Shown here: positions 8,780 to 18,902 of the stretch, in pieces | How the letters are laid out: the number at the start of each line of letters is the position of its first letter | Position numbering within the stretch: position 1 is the stretch's first letter | NCBI GenBank assembly: GCA_937902315.1 | Contig: CALGUG010000059.1 | Span: 1-64,000 of the forward strand | Source: an uncultured Chloroflexales bacterium | Lineage (GTDB): Bacteria > Chloroflexota > Chloroflexia > Chloroflexales > Chloroflexaceae | DNA: 64,000 bases | Direction: 5' to 3' | Made by a program: the position numbers and the translations under genes | The notes under the pieces: generated by a model | Told to the model about the DNA's origin: nothing | The model's database searches: none | Seen by the model: the letters and a program-made list of their open reading frames with translations, nothing else

Positions 8780-9087
8780 CCCTTCCTTTTTTCGGCTAGC
8801 TCTTTGCGCCCTGTTCTTATTACCGCTTTAGCTTCTGTTGGCCTCAAGCTGCTCTGATAGCACATCCACTTAAAGCTTTGTCTCTTGCAACCCGAAGTAA
8901 CGAAAGCCTTGAGAAGAGCTATATGCGATTGCATACTGCCGCGTGAACGCTCGCACAATAGACTAGCCCCGTTTCATCCTGCCAAAGGCCGCTTGTTTCA
9001 AACAGAGCGAAGGCTTTTTTAAGTTTGTTAACAAGATCTGGTATGATGTGCGCTTCTATGCTGTTAACGGGGCTGCTATACTAAATA

Positions 9088-9254
9088 ATACCAAATTCGT
9101 TTGAAAGACGTGCATTTGCTTAACGCGAGAAAACAAAACGAGGGAAAGACGTTGTGTGCTATTTCGCGCGACAGCGCGAAATAGCACACAACAAAAAGAG
9201 CTACGTTCCACTCTGCCGAAGGCCAAATAGAAAGTAATCAACCGAATTTGGTAT
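9088..9254 (+). repeat. Family A repeat, long form, intact (recent copy)
   Basis: 167 bp bounded by ATACCAAATTCG and CGAATTTGGTAT, identical to 34459-34625 except at one base (G at 9125, C at 34496). Internal hairpin of 18 bp at 9151-9168 / 9175-9192 with loop CGACAG. It ends 52 bp before the SDR start and may carry part of that gene's leader. Confidence 0.95.
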
Positions 9255-9306
9255 AAGGTTTTCTCATACAAGCTGCCCGAGACCTAGCTGAGGAGGATCG
9301 AACGAG

Positions 9307-10167
9307 ATGATGCAAGGAAAACGCGTGATCATCACGGGTGCCAACTCGGGAATTGGCAAAGAGACCGCTGTGGCTTTAGCGGCGCAGGGCGCGCAGATCG
9401 TTATGCTCTGCCGCAACCGCGCTAGGGCTGAAGCCGCTCGCACAGAGATCATTCAACGGAGCGGTAACGACCAGATCGACATCGTCTTGGGCGACTTTGC
9501 CTCGTTGGCATCCGTGGCCGCAGCCGCTGAAACCATCAAACAACGCTATGATCGCATCGATGTCTTGCTCAATAACGCTGGGGCCTACTTTAGCAAGCGC
9601 GAAAATAGCCAAGACGGCTATGAGATGACCTTTGCTGTCAACCATCTTGCGCCCTTTCTGCTCACCAAGCTCTTGTTACCTGTGTTAGAGGCCAGCCAAC
9701 CGGCACGCATTGTCAATGTATCATCCTTGGCCCATACCCTTACGGGCATGAACTTCAAGCAGCTTCAAGATCCAACAAGCTATAACGGCTTGTTTGTCTA
9801 TGCCCGCTCAAAGCTGGCCAATATTCTCTTTACCTATGCCCTTGCCGAGCGCCTGAAAGGCCGTAATATCACGGCTAATACCTTGCACCCGGGCACAATC
9901 GCCTCTGGCTTTGCCGAAGGCGGCTCAGACCTCTTTGCATGGTTTATTCGCTTGGGCAGGCCATTTATGATCTCTGCAGAAGAGGGTGCTAAAACCTCAA
10001 TTTATCTCGCTAGCTCGCCCGATGTTGCCCAGACTACGGGCAAATACTTTGTGAAGTCGAAAATGCGCCACAGCTCTGGCGCAAGCTATGACCGCGCCAA
10101 CCAACAACTGCTCTGGCAACTGAGCGAAGAACTGATCGCGGCGAAACTTCCCCAAGTTCCGTTATAA
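9307..10167 (+). CDS. Short-chain dehydrogenase (retinol dehydrogenase-like)
   Basis: A 286-residue Rossmann-fold NAD(P)-dependent oxidoreductase. The cofactor motif TGANSGIG is at residues 10-17, NNAG at about 97-100, the catalytic Ser in VNVSS, and the Tyr/Lys pair in YARSK near residue 160, followed by LHPG. An Arg pair after the second strand (CRNRARAE) favours NADP(H) over NAD. The overall pattern is closest to the retinol dehydrogenase / WW-oxidoreductase-like branch, which reduces varied carbonyls; the true substrate is unknown. GAGGAGG lies 11 bases before the first of two tandem ATG codons. It is transcribed with, or just before, the YqhA-like gene. Confidence 0.88.
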   Translation: MMQGKRVIITGANSGIGKETAVALAAQGAQIVMLCRNRARAEAARTEIIQRSGNDQIDIVLGDFASLASVAAAAETIKQRYDRIDVLLNNAGAYFSKRENSQDGYEMTFAVNHLAPFLLTKLLLPVLEASQPARIVNVSSLAHTLTGMNFKQLQDPTSYNGLFVYARSKLANILFTYALAERLKGRNITANTLHPGTIASGFAEGGSDLFAWFIRLGRPFMISAEEGAKTSIYLASSPDVAQTTGKYFVKSKMRHSSGASYDRANQQLLWQLSEELIAAKLPQVPL

Positions 10168-10233
10168 TTCGGCTGTAGCAAAGCTGCATCCATATGAGAA
10201 CTATTCGCGCTTATAACAGAAGTTGGGTGATTC

Positions 10234-10698
10234 ATGCGTCGTTTGATCGGAGCAACTCGTTTCTTTACGCTTATTCCTGTAGTCTGTGTATTCATCGCAG
10301 CGACTTTGCTGCTTTTTTACGGTGCAGCCGAAACCTTTATCGTTATCGTTAATGCCTTTACACACTCGGTCGATAGCAAAGGGGCTAAAACGCTTCTGCT
10401 CAGTTTCATCGAAATCGTCGATCTCTTCTTGCTTTCGACTGTGCTCTACATCATTTCGCTCGGCCTCTACGAGCTTTTTATCGACGACAAGATCGAGATC
10501 CCAGATTGGCTTGTGATCCATAACCTCGATGACCTTAAAAACAACTTGATCAGTGTGGTGATTGTGGTATTGGGCGTGCTCTTCTTGGGCCAAGTCATTA
10601 GTTGGGATGGTCAATCCAACTTACTGAGCCCAGGTCTGGCTATCTCGGTCGTGATCTTCGCGCTAAGCTACTTCCTGAGCTTGAAAAAAGGCAAATAG
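10234..10698 (+). CDS. YqhA/UPF0114-family membrane protein
   Basis: A 154-residue protein with four hydrophobic helices (about residues 10-40, 58-82, 104-125 and 131-150). The order and the loop ELFIDDKIEIPDWLVI followed by NLDDLKNNL are characteristic of the YqhA (UPF0114) family, a conserved inner-membrane family without an established biochemical role. It lies 66 bp after the SDR and ends with a strong terminator, so the two may be co-transcribed. Confidence 0.85.
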   Translation: MRRLIGATRFFTLIPVVCVFIAATLLLFYGAAETFIVIVNAFTHSVDSKGAKTLLLSFIEIVDLFLLSTVLYIISLGLYELFIDDKIEIPDWLVIHNLDDLKNNLISVVIVVLGVLFLGQVISWDGQSNLLSPGLAISVVIFALSYFLSLKKGK

Positions 10699-10723
10699 TG
10701 CCTGCCGTTTGGCTATGCAATAC

Positions 10724-10755
10724 AAAACCATGGAGCATCGACGCTCCATGGTTTT
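10724..10755 (+). terminator. Intrinsic terminator after YqhA-like gene
   Basis: 13-bp perfect stem (AAAACCATGGAGC / GCTCCATGGTTTT), 6-base loop; the T-run is the end of the right arm. Works in either direction. Confidence 0.85.
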
Positions 10756-10862
10756 CTACATTCCTTGTTTGAAAAATTGACGCCTTCAAAGAGAACATGT
10801 TAGCATACCAGTAATATAAGGTGCTCTAGAGCAAGTCTTTTTAAGCTACAGGTAATAAGCCC

Positions 10863-13800
10863 ATGAGTATGACTCAGCTGCCTTTAACTGCGCTTCCTCA
10901 TAGGAATAACCAGCTCTTTTCCGATCACTACCTCAATACCCTGCTACCGAGCCTTCCAGAATGGAGCCAACTGCTTAGCCAAGCTCAACCGATCTATGCA
11001 AAGTTGCAGCAGATCTATGCGAGTCGAGGCAAACTCAATGAGGCTCAGACCGAGCAGACTCTTATCATGCCAACTCTCCAAGAACTTGGGCATATTTTTG
11101 GTGTGCAATCGAGCCTGAGAGTAGGTACGACAGTTCAACGTCCCGACTATATCTTCTATGCTTCCCAAACGGACAAGTCAAATAACAGTGGCATTGTTCT
11201 AGACGACACACGCTTAAAAAGGGCTGCCTATGCGGTTGGAGATGCTAAGGCTTGGGATGTACAGCTTGATAAAACAACGAAAAAAACCGGCTCGCAAAAG
11301 CAAAATAACACCAATCCCAGCTATCAGATCGATACTATATTCGCTATAGCGGCTTAGATTGGGGCATTCTTACTAACGGAAGACTGTGGCGGCTCTATCA
11401 CCGTTCAAGTTCGTTGTATCTCAATCGCTACTATGAAGTTGATCTGCCTGCTCTGCTTGATGCTGGCAATCTTCAAGATTTTCTCTACTTCTACGCTTTC
11501 TTCCGACGCGACGCCTTTCAACCGGGGCCGCTCAGCCTTGATACTATCTTACAGAACAGCACAAATCATGCGCGGCAGATCAGCGATAACCTCAAAGAGC
11601 AGGTCTTTACAGCGCTGCGCCATATTGCTCAAGGCTTTCTCGATGATAAGTCCAACAAGCTCCAAGCCGATCCTCAAACGCTCAAACAGCTTTACGACAA
11701 TTCACTGATCATCCTCTATCGTTTGCTCTTTATCTTTTATGCTGAAGCGCGCGATCTCTTGCCGCTCAAAACCAATCATCTCTATCGCACAACCTATAGC
11801 CTCGATGCGATTAAGCGAGACACAGCCAACAATCTTGACAGCGGTCAGGGCCTGCTACGCGCTACAACGATTATGTGGCCGAGGCTGAAGCAGCTCTTTC
11901 AACTTATCGATAAAGGTGATCCAGCGCTTGATGTCCCGACCTTTAACGGTGGCCTCTTCGATGATCAGCGTTATCCCTTTTTACAAACCCATTCTATCGG
12001 CGATGCACGTCTTCAGCAGGCTATCGATCAGTTAGCGCGTATCGATAAGCAGTTTATCGACTATCGCGATCTGCAAGAGCGCCATTTGGGCACGATCTAT
12101 GAGGGCTTATTAGAGTATCATCTCGAAGCGATCAAGACGGCCGACTGGGATATCGACCTGCGGGATGCCAACGGCGAGCGCCATCGCACGGGCAGCTACT
12201 ATACGCCCGACTATATTGTGCAATATATCGTAGCCGAAACTATTCAGCCTCTGCTCGATCAGATTGTGACGCGCTATGAAGACGATGACGACCGTTTAAA
12301 GGCGATTCTGTCGCTCAATATCTGCGATCCATCCTGTGGTTCCGGCCATTTCTTGGTTGCTACAACCGAGTATATCGCTCGTTTTATTCTGAGTTTGGGG
12401 ATCGTCGCACCCAACCAAGATCCCAATCAAGACGACTTAAGCTATTGGAAGCGGCGCGTTGTGCAAAGCTGTATCTATGGTGTTGACCTTAACCCGCTCG
12501 CTGTTGAACTTACTAAGCTCTCGCTGTGGCTTGCGACGGTTGCCGAAGATCGCCCGCTGTCGTTCCTCGATCATCATATTCGCAGTGGAAACTCGCTTGT
12601 GGGCACTCGCATCGCAGCCATTAACACCCAAACGGTCACAAAATCTGCTAAACGTGCGGCCCGCAAGCAAGCACAGGCCATGGCAAGCGGCCAAATGAGC
12701 TTTTTCTCTGATCCGAGCTTCCGTACTCATATCGCTAGCGCTGTTGGTTCACTCTTTTTGATCGAGGAAAACCCTGCGCTCACAATCGACGACATCAAGC
12801 AGCAAGAGCAGGTCTATAACGAATTGCGCGAGATCTTGGTCAAACAGTATCGCCGTCTGGCCGATCTTACAACCGCGATCGCTTGGGGCCAGCCGATCGA
12901 TACAACTTTCTGGAAGCCCATCAGCGATTATGTTTCAGGGCGTAGCTTCACTCTTCCTCCGGCTTTACAACAGCAGGTCGATCAAGCTGAGCAGCTCGCC
13001 AAAGCCCAAGCCTTTTTCCATTGGGAGCTGGAATTCCCTGAAGTCTTTTTCGATAGATACGGGCAAGAGCGCGGTAGCGCCGCTGGCTTCGACGCAGTGA
13101 TCGGTAATCCGCCCTATGTGCGCCAAGAGCAGATCACTGCTCTCAAGCCGTTTTTGCAGCAGACCTATCCTGAAACCTACCATGGAGCCGCCGACCTCTA
13201 TACCTACTTCTACCATCAAGGGCTGCATCTGCTGCGCCAAACAGGCTACCTCTCTTATATCGTTACCAACAAGTGGCTGCGTTCAGGTTACGGCGAGGGC
13301 TTACGAGGGTTGCTTGCCGCACAGTCCCGTATCGTGCGTTTGATCGATTTTGGCCATGCTCCTATCTTTGCCGATGCAGAAGTTTTTCCATGCATTATCT
13401 TGCTTGAAAAGACCGAGCCTGATCAGGCTTTGGCAGCCAACCAAATCGAAGTTACGATCGTTCCAAGCGATCAGCAGAATCTAACAAATGTTGGATCCTA
13501 CGTCCAACAACATCACTATACCGTTCCTCAGAGCCGATTGACTTCGGCTACTTGGAGCCTAGAGACTGCTGAGGTTGAGCAGCTCTTAACAAAGATCCGC
13601 CAGGTAGGTGTTTCTCTGATCGAGTTTACAGGCGTGCAACCCTATTACGGAATAAAGACGGGCTATAACCAGGCCTTTTTGGTCGATGAGGCTACCAAAC
13701 AGCAACTGATCAAGGCCGATCCGCGCAGCGCCGAGCTGCTAAAGCCCTATCTTCGTGGCCAAGATATTAGCCGCTGGGCATCCGACTGGGATGCTCGCTG

Positions 13801-14638
13801 GATCATCTTGCTTAAGTCGAGTGAGAATCAGAACTGGCCTTGGAGCAATGCGGGTGCCCAAGCGGAAACCATCTTTGCTCAGAGCTATCCTGCGATCTAT
13901 CAACACTTAAAGCAGTTTGAAACTGCTCTTATCAAGCGCCAAGATCAGGGACGTTTTTGGTGGGAATTACGCTCTTGTGCATACTATGACGTGTTTGAGG
14001 TTGGCAAGATTATTACACAGGATCTTGCAACGTATTCCTGGTTTTGCTATGAAGATCGGGAGATCTATCCCGTGAACACCTGTTATATTTGGCCGACCTC
14101 GGATCTCTATGTACTTGCTTGGTTATGTTCACCCATTGCCTGGTGGATCATGCACCATTCTCTCCAAAAAGGGATCAATGACACTTTACGCATGTTTCGT
14201 GAACAGGTGGAACAGCTTCCGATCGCAGTACCTAGCCCTGAGATACGTACTAAAGTAGAGGCGAAGGTTCAACGTTTGATCGCTATCGCTAAGCAAGAGC
14301 ACGCGACCCGCCGTCTGCTGGCCGATTGGCTGCGTCTCACCTTTACGATCGATAAGCTCGGGCAAGAGCTAGAGCGCTTCACTGATCTCGACGAAAAGGG
14401 CTTTATAGAAGCTGTTCAGAAGCGCCAACGAACCTATACGCGCTCGCTTAGTATGCGGCAGATCAGCGATTTACAAACAACCTACCAGCAAGAGCTCTTG
14501 CCTGTTATCCAAGCTAAACAAGAGGCTAGCTTGCTGGAACGCGAGCTTGCAGATCTGATCTATCAAGCCTATCAGCTGACCGATCAGGAAAAGCAGATCT
14601 TGCTTAACACCGCTCCACCGCGTATGCCAATCTTCTAG
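10863..14638 (+). pseudogene. Type IIG restriction-modification enzyme, one frameshift
   Basis: A fused restriction endonuclease-methyltransferase of the Eco57I-like type IIG class, about 1259 residues if the frame is repaired. The N-terminal frame (10863-11357) holds the nuclease: RPDYIFY followed by GDAKAW, a PD-(D/E)xK-type site. The second frame (to 14638) holds the methyltransferase motif I DPSCGSGHFL, motif IV GNPPYV, and a C-terminal target-recognition region with GIKTGYNQAF. The frames join near 11333: QID in frame one continues as YYIRYSGLDWGILTNGRLW in the other, so one base (or a 4-base GATC/CGAT unit) is missing. No slippery heptamer is present at the join. With the break the nuclease part is made without the methylase, or a reinitiated methylase alone. 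A sequencing error cannot be excluded. Confidence 0.9.
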
Positions 14639-14693
14639 GCTGTCTGAGCGCTTTTGTAGAGCTTTACTGAGCTTCGCTACAAAGCAAACATGT

Positions 14694-14725
14694 AGATCGG
14701 GCTGATCCTATGATCGGCCCGATCT
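14694..14725 (+). terminator. Terminator-like hairpin after type IIG gene
   Basis: AGATCGGGC at 14694-14702 pairs with GCCCGATCT at 14717-14725; an inner GATC/GATC pairing extends it. Followed by TGTTATTGT. A second hairpin (TTGTAG...CTACAA) lies just upstream at about 14655-14682. Confidence 0.65.
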
Positions 14726-15291
14726 TGTTATTGTAGGATGCGCTCCAGCATAAACCCGCAATTTTGGAAGCTCTCCCCTCTCGATAGTTCTTGCATGATA
14801 GCTCGAAGACGCTCGCTAGGTCGCGATAGTCGCCTGAAGCAGAGCGTGCTTAAAGGAGGACGCTCAGAACAACGCTGCCTCCTGTGAGGCGTTAAGGTGC
14901 ACTTTGTTATTATTTGGTTATGAAATAAATTATTGCTGTATTCCTATAAAACTTTCTGTACATCTCCATTTTGGGCTATGAAAATAGCGCTCGTTCGATG
15001 AGATTGCTTTTAAATAAGCCAAGTGCTCTTTTTATTATATAATAGCTTAAAATGGTGTGTATCTGCTGCTAAATTGTTTAAAATGTGCAGATTTTATGCT
15101 GTGTCTCCACAAATTGCGAACCAAGTTGTAACCCAAAATAAGATGCTGTTTGGTCTATACTATGCACTACATAGTATCGAAATGATACTGTATGTCATTT
15201 TAAACGCAGATAAATCGCGATAGTTGTAATGGGACTTATAACAAAGAAAGGAGGATGACTAGAGGAACACAAGGACCAGCAGAAAACGGCA
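14726..15291. other. AT-rich intergene before tandem array
   Basis: No convincing gene. From about 14900 the base composition falls sharply (long A/T tracts) compared with neighbours. A short open frame at 15023-15223 lacks a ribosome site. An AAAGGAGG sits at 15247-15254 but abuts an ATG with no spacer. Confidence 0.4.
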
Positions 15292-15590
15292 CTGTACCAT
15301 TTGGGAATCGCAGGTACCGTGTGGGAATCGCAGTGTACCACTTGGGAATCGCAGGTACCGTGTGGGAATCGCAGTGTACCGTGTGGGAATCGCAGGTACC
15401 GTGTGGGAATCGCAGTGTACCGTGTGGGAATCGCAGTGTACCGTGTGGGAATCGTAGTGTACCACTTGGGAATCGTAGTGTACCACTTGGGAATCGTAGT
15501 GTACCGTGTGGGAATCGCAGTGTACCGTGTGGGAATCGCAGTGTACCACTTGGGAATCGCAGTGTACCGTGTGGGAATCGCAGTGTACCG
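15292..15590 (+). repeat. Tandem array, 14 units of 20-21 bp
   Basis: Units read TGTACCGTGTGGGAATCGCAG (21 bp) or the same lacking the first T (20 bp). Two unit types alternate irregularly: CCGTGTGGG and CCACTTGGG, and three adjacent units have GTAG instead of GCAG. There are no spacers, so this is not CRISPR. The mixture of 20- and 21-bp units breaks any reading frame, which argues for a DNA role (iteron-like binding sites or a variable-number repeat). Confidence 0.95.
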
Positions 15591-15776
15591 ACAATCGATC
15601 GTTATGGGCCACTGTAAACGGAACAATATCAAGCCTATTTGTGTCGAGACAGTGTAGAAACGTTACCTCTTACGGTCGGATCGACCTCTTACTCCTCAAT
15701 CGCTGCGCATTATGCGTCGTACATCCCTTTCAACTCTGATAACAACCAACCTTAATTCAGAAAAGGATGACGCTTT

Positions 15777-16433
15777 ATGCAACGACCAAAACAAAAAATC
15801 GCAGAGAAACTAGCTGAGGCTCAGCTCTTTCTCAACAACGCTTCGCAAGATCCGTTTATCGCCGAATGTCTCGCAGCTTTTGGCTATGATACGGCTCGTA
15901 TCAACCAAGGTTTTCAGCTCTATCAGCATGCGCTCGAAGCGACTCGCGTGCATGAGCGCGAATATGCTCGTCAGTATGCGGCTCGCGATCAATTTTTAGA
16001 AGCGCGTCGCCAGCTCGAAGAGAAACACCGCCCCTTGCTGAAGATCGCCCGAATCGCTTTTCAAGATGATCGGGCGGCCGATCAGCTCTTACATTTAAGC
16101 GGGCGCCGCAAACGCGAGTTTGCGCTGTGGCTCAATCAGTTGCACGCTTTTTATAGCAATGTGCAGCAGAATAACCAGTTGTTGGAAGGCTTGGGCGAGT
16201 TCAATGTTACGCACGGGCAGATCGAAGAGGTCGTTGAACTGCTGCGCGCCGTTGAGGAGACTTGGTATGGCTATGAGCGTGAGAAAGGCAATGCTCAAGC
16301 AGCCACTAAGGCCCGAGATGCTGCTGTAGCGGAGCTAAATACTTGGATGCGTAACGCGCGTCCTATCGCTCGTATCGCTGTTGCTGAGCAGCCCCAACTG
16401 CTTGAAAAGCTGGGTATCTTGGTGCGCTCCTAA
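15777..16433 (+). CDS. Hypothetical all-helical protein
   Basis: A 218-residue soluble protein rich in Ala, Glu, Arg and Gln with long amphipathic helices (about residues 1-75 and 85-175), probably a helical bundle or coiled coil. AAAAGGATG lies about 10 bases upstream of the ATG. No enzymatic motif or signal peptide is seen. It lies alone between the tandem array and a strong terminator. I do not recognise the family; its position just after the array makes an array-binding role worth considering, but nothing in the protein shows DNA binding. Confidence 0.75.
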   Translation: MQRPKQKIAEKLAEAQLFLNNASQDPFIAECLAAFGYDTARINQGFQLYQHALEATRVHEREYARQYAARDQFLEARRQLEEKHRPLLKIARIAFQDDRAADQLLHLSGRRKREFALWLNQLHAFYSNVQQNNQLLEGLGEFNVTHGQIEEVVELLRAVEETWYGYEREKGNAQAATKARDAAVAELNTWMRNARPIARIAVAEQPQLLEKLGILVRS

Positions 16434-16538
16434 TAGCAAGCCCGTTCCCACGCTTTGTATTTCTGTATCCATAAAACACCGCTTCTGCATTAAAGGCGTT
16501 TAAACGGGTTTTGTATAACTAGAACAATCTTTTACGTG

Positions 16539-16569
16539 AACAGGCGCGCTGCTAGTAGTCGCGCCTGTT
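16539..16569 (+). terminator. Intrinsic terminator after helical protein
   Basis: AACAGGCGCG / CGCGCCTGTT, 10-bp perfect stem with an 11-base loop, then TGTTTG. Confidence 0.8.
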
Positions 16570-16688
16570 TGTTTGCATCGGCTTATAGCCTTGAGATGCA
16601 GCGCTTGCAGCTGCACAGAGTATGCATCGATGGGTCGCAGTGCAAGCAGCGAAAGACTTGAGGGCTTGTATGGTTGGAAAGCGATTTG

Positions 16689-16707
16689 ATAGCCGTAGGC
16701 GGACGCG
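16689..16707 (+). repeat. Family B core repeat
   Basis: ATAGCCGTAGGCGGACGCG with the trailing CTAGCAGCCGAAT typical of several copies. It lies between convergent genes. Confidence 0.85.
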
Positions 16708-16754
16708 CTAGCAGCCGAATGGGGGGAAGAGACTATTCCGCACAGCCTAAAATG

Positions 16755-16919
16755 ATAGTAAATCCGCTTAAAAACGAGCATTCTCGCAACATGGAGCAGC
16801 GAAAACCGAGAAAGAGTTGTGTGAGATTTCGCGCCGCAGTGTGAAATCTCACACAACAAAAAGAATCAAGTTCCACTCTGCCGAAGGCTAAAAAGAAATA
16901 GAGTAATCGGAATCGGTAT
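16755..16919 (+). repeat. Family A repeat, long form
   Basis: Ends are ATAGTAAATCCG and CGGAATCGGTAT, so both are slightly changed. The internal hairpin uses a different stem, GTTGTGTGAGATTTC, at 16816-16832 paired with 16841-16857 with one G-T pair. Confidence 0.85.
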
Positions 16920-16964
16920 GAGCAGCCACGTAAAAGAGAAGCGCGGCTGCTCGTTTGTTTGGCC

Positions 16965-18542
16965 CTATTCGTAACTGTAGACTTCGCAGATCTGGGTAGC
17001 GAGGTAGTGGGGCGAGAAGCGCCAGGCTCGGCCCTGATCATTTTCGTCGCCGTTTAACCTGCGTCCTGCGATCCAGCGCCCGTTTTCGAAGCGGCCTTCG
17101 TCGACCGAGGCCAAGCCCACTTTCACGTTGTTGCTCAGCTCTTGCGGATAGAAGTGAACGCGGAATCCGCTGCCAACCCCCAAGAAGCGATCGGGGCCAT
17201 CGGCGATGATCAGGCCATAGCCGATCTCGGCATGCATATGGAAGACCTGATCGAGCGAGATCTCTAAGCGATAACCGTTCAGATAGCGGGTTGTCGAAGG
17301 GTGCTCGAGGTCGAGGTTAAAGCCCACCATTTTGCCGAGCCCTTGATGGGCTAAGATCTGCGGGCTGATCGACTCCAAAAGGGCGTAGCTCTTGGCGAGC
17401 GGCGTGTTCTCCGGCTCTTGCATATAGATATCGACCGCAAAGGGCGATGTTCCGATCGCGCTATGTTCGCCGATGGCATAGAAGACTTGGCGCGCGCCGA
17501 CTTCGCTGGGCGTCATTTCGGGGATAAAGAGCGTGTTGCCCTGTTGGGTGAAGTCGCGGCACCAGCGATCGAAGTCGCTGGCATAGATATCGGGCGTGAG
17601 CAGATCGATATGCTCGGAACCGGCTAGCCAGAGATCGAACACATGCGGCAGCGGCCCACCGCTGGGGTAATCGCCCGGAGTATTGCTGGTGAAGTTTAGC
17701 CAAGCATTAACAAACAGCGGGATCTCATAGACAGCTCGGCCCGCCGCAGCCACTTGGTCGACATAACGACTGTAGTGCCAAGCCATAAAGGCTTCTTCTG
17801 CGCTGGGGCCATCGCCGAACAGCTCTGGCCAGCTTCCGGAGGTCTTAGCGCCGTGTGCTTCCCACAGCTCTTTAAAGGCGGGAATCAAACGATCGCGGTT
17901 GCCTTCGAGATAGCTTATCAAACGCTGCGGGACAGGGCTATGGAAGGCGGCTTCGGCCTCGGGGCTGTAGTCGCGCGGCATACTGAGGATACCGACCTCG
18001 TTTTCGACCTGTACCATAATCACAGTATTCTGGCGTCCATCGACTTGGCGCAGATGTTCCATCATAGCGGCGAAGGCTTTGGCATCGGCCTGCCAGTTCG
18101 CCTCCGCAAAGGTCGAGAGAATCTCGAGCGGCTCGCCGGTGCGGGTGCGTACCCGTGGGAAGCGTTTGTAATCGCGCTTGACCCAAGCGGGGATATAGCT
18201 CGACTGACCGTTCTTCCAACTGCCGAACCACAAGATAATTAGCCGCAGGTTATGGCGGCGCGCCCCGTGAATCAGCCCATCGAGCAGCGTGAAATCGAAC
18301 TCGCCCTCAGCTGGCTCCACAAGTTCCCAACTGACTGGCACAAGCACCGTATTGATATGCAGCGCTTGCATACGTTGCCAGACCGGTTCCATATAGGCAA
18401 GGCTCGAACCGCTCGAATTATGCAGCTCGCCGCCTAAGATCAGATATGGTTTGCCATCGACGATTAACTGCTTGCTTGTACCCTGCGTGCGGAGGTGGGG
18501 AATCATTGTGTGCGCACTGCTATGCGCTGTTTCGGCACCCAT
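16965..18542 (-). CDS. GH35 beta-galactosidase (DUF5597-type)
   Basis: A 525-residue glycoside hydrolase of family 35, which releases terminal beta-galactose with retention. The TIM-barrel starts with LILGGELHNSSGSS; the acid/base Glu is E182 in VQVENEVG and the likely nucleophile is E342 in FIPEMTPSE. The C-terminal part matches the domain attached to bacterial GH35 enzymes that act on plant oligosaccharides. There is no signal peptide, so it works in the cytoplasm on imported sugars. AGGAG lies 9 bases before the ATG. It is the last gene of a four-gene minus-strand unit after the binding protein and two permeases, 360 bp downstream of the binding protein, and may also have its own promoter. 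Confidence 0.88.
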   Translation of the reverse strand: MGAETAHSSAHTMIPHLRTQGTSKQLIVDGKPYLILGGELHNSSGSSLAYMEPVWQRMQALHINTVLVPVSWELVEPAEGEFDFTLLDGLIHGARRHNLRLIILWFGSWKNGQSSYIPAWVKRDYKRFPRVRTRTGEPLEILSTFAEANWQADAKAFAAMMEHLRQVDGRQNTVIMVQVENEVGILSMPRDYSPEAEAAFHSPVPQRLISYLEGNRDRLIPAFKELWEAHGAKTSGSWPELFGDGPSAEEAFMAWHYSRYVDQVAAAGRAVYEIPLFVNAWLNFTSNTPGDYPSGGPLPHVFDLWLAGSEHIDLLTPDIYASDFDRWCRDFTQQGNTLFIPEMTPSEVGARQVFYAIGEHSAIGTSPFAVDIYMQEPENTPLAKSYALLESISPQILAHQGLGKMVGFNLDLEHPSTTRYLNGYRLEISLDQVFHMHAEIGYGLIIADGPDRFLGVGSGFRVHFYPQELSNNVKVGLASVDEGRFENGRWIAGRRLNGDENDQGRAWRFSPHYLATQICEVYSYE

Positions 18543-18902
18543 GGCGTTAGCTCCTCTGCTAAACCCTAGATTGACGAATGGGGAATGGAACGGGGTCTAT
18601 AATAACACACTCCGCTCGGATTCTTTCAAATAAGAAACCAATTTTATTGGCTCGCTAGCAGATAATCGCTCACCTCATTCTGCACGCTCTTTTCCAAAAG
18701 CACTCTGAAACCTTCTAGCTGCTTGCCGTTGGAAGGTTAGTGGTCAGGATGTCGGTAAGGAGTACGGGAAAGGGCACATATGCTTGGCTTTTAGAAGGGA
18801 TCGATCTAGCTAAAGCGCTTTTGTATGGTCTAGCTCCAAGGCTGAGCGCGCAAAAACAGACAGGGTTCCTGCGCGCTCTTCTAGGTAGGCACGTTGAAGC
18901 CG
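18543..18902. other. Intergene with weak minus-strand promoter
   Basis: On the minus strand, TTGAAA (18624-18629) and TATTAT (18599-18604) are 19 bp apart, upstream of the GH35 gene. This may allow separate expression from the transporter genes. Nothing else is seen in this stretch. Confidence 0.35.

Larger units (their letters stand above)
8471..8795 (+). ncRNA. Candidate structured noncoding RNA
   Basis: Starts at the putative promoter and contains three hairpins: GTGTTG/CAACAC at about 8512-8531, then two related 37-nt hairpins at 8683-8719 and 8743-8779. The last is followed by CCTTCCTTTTTT, an intrinsic-terminator-like U tract. Differences between the two related stems are G-U changes on this strand only. 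No open frame with a ribosome site is seen here. The RNA call is an inference from structure. Confidence 0.35.

Noticed and set aside
11325..11345. Programmed ribosomal frameshift in the type IIG gene
   Set aside because: No slippery heptamer at the join; the A7 run at 11280-11286 is some 50 bases upstream and reading on from it in the other frame gives a worse match to the family (QSQLSDR).
15023..15223. 66-aa plus-strand open frame
   Set aside because: AT-rich, no ribosome site, no protein-like composition.
15292..15590. CRISPR array
   Set aside because: Units are directly adjacent with no spacers, and the unit itself is only 20-21 bp.
15195..15657. Repetitive proteins encoded by the tandem array (open in several frames on both strands)
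   Set aside because: Mixed 20/21-bp units shift the frame from unit to unit; AAAGGAGG at 15247 abuts the ATG with no spacer. Openness reflects lack of stop codons in the unit.
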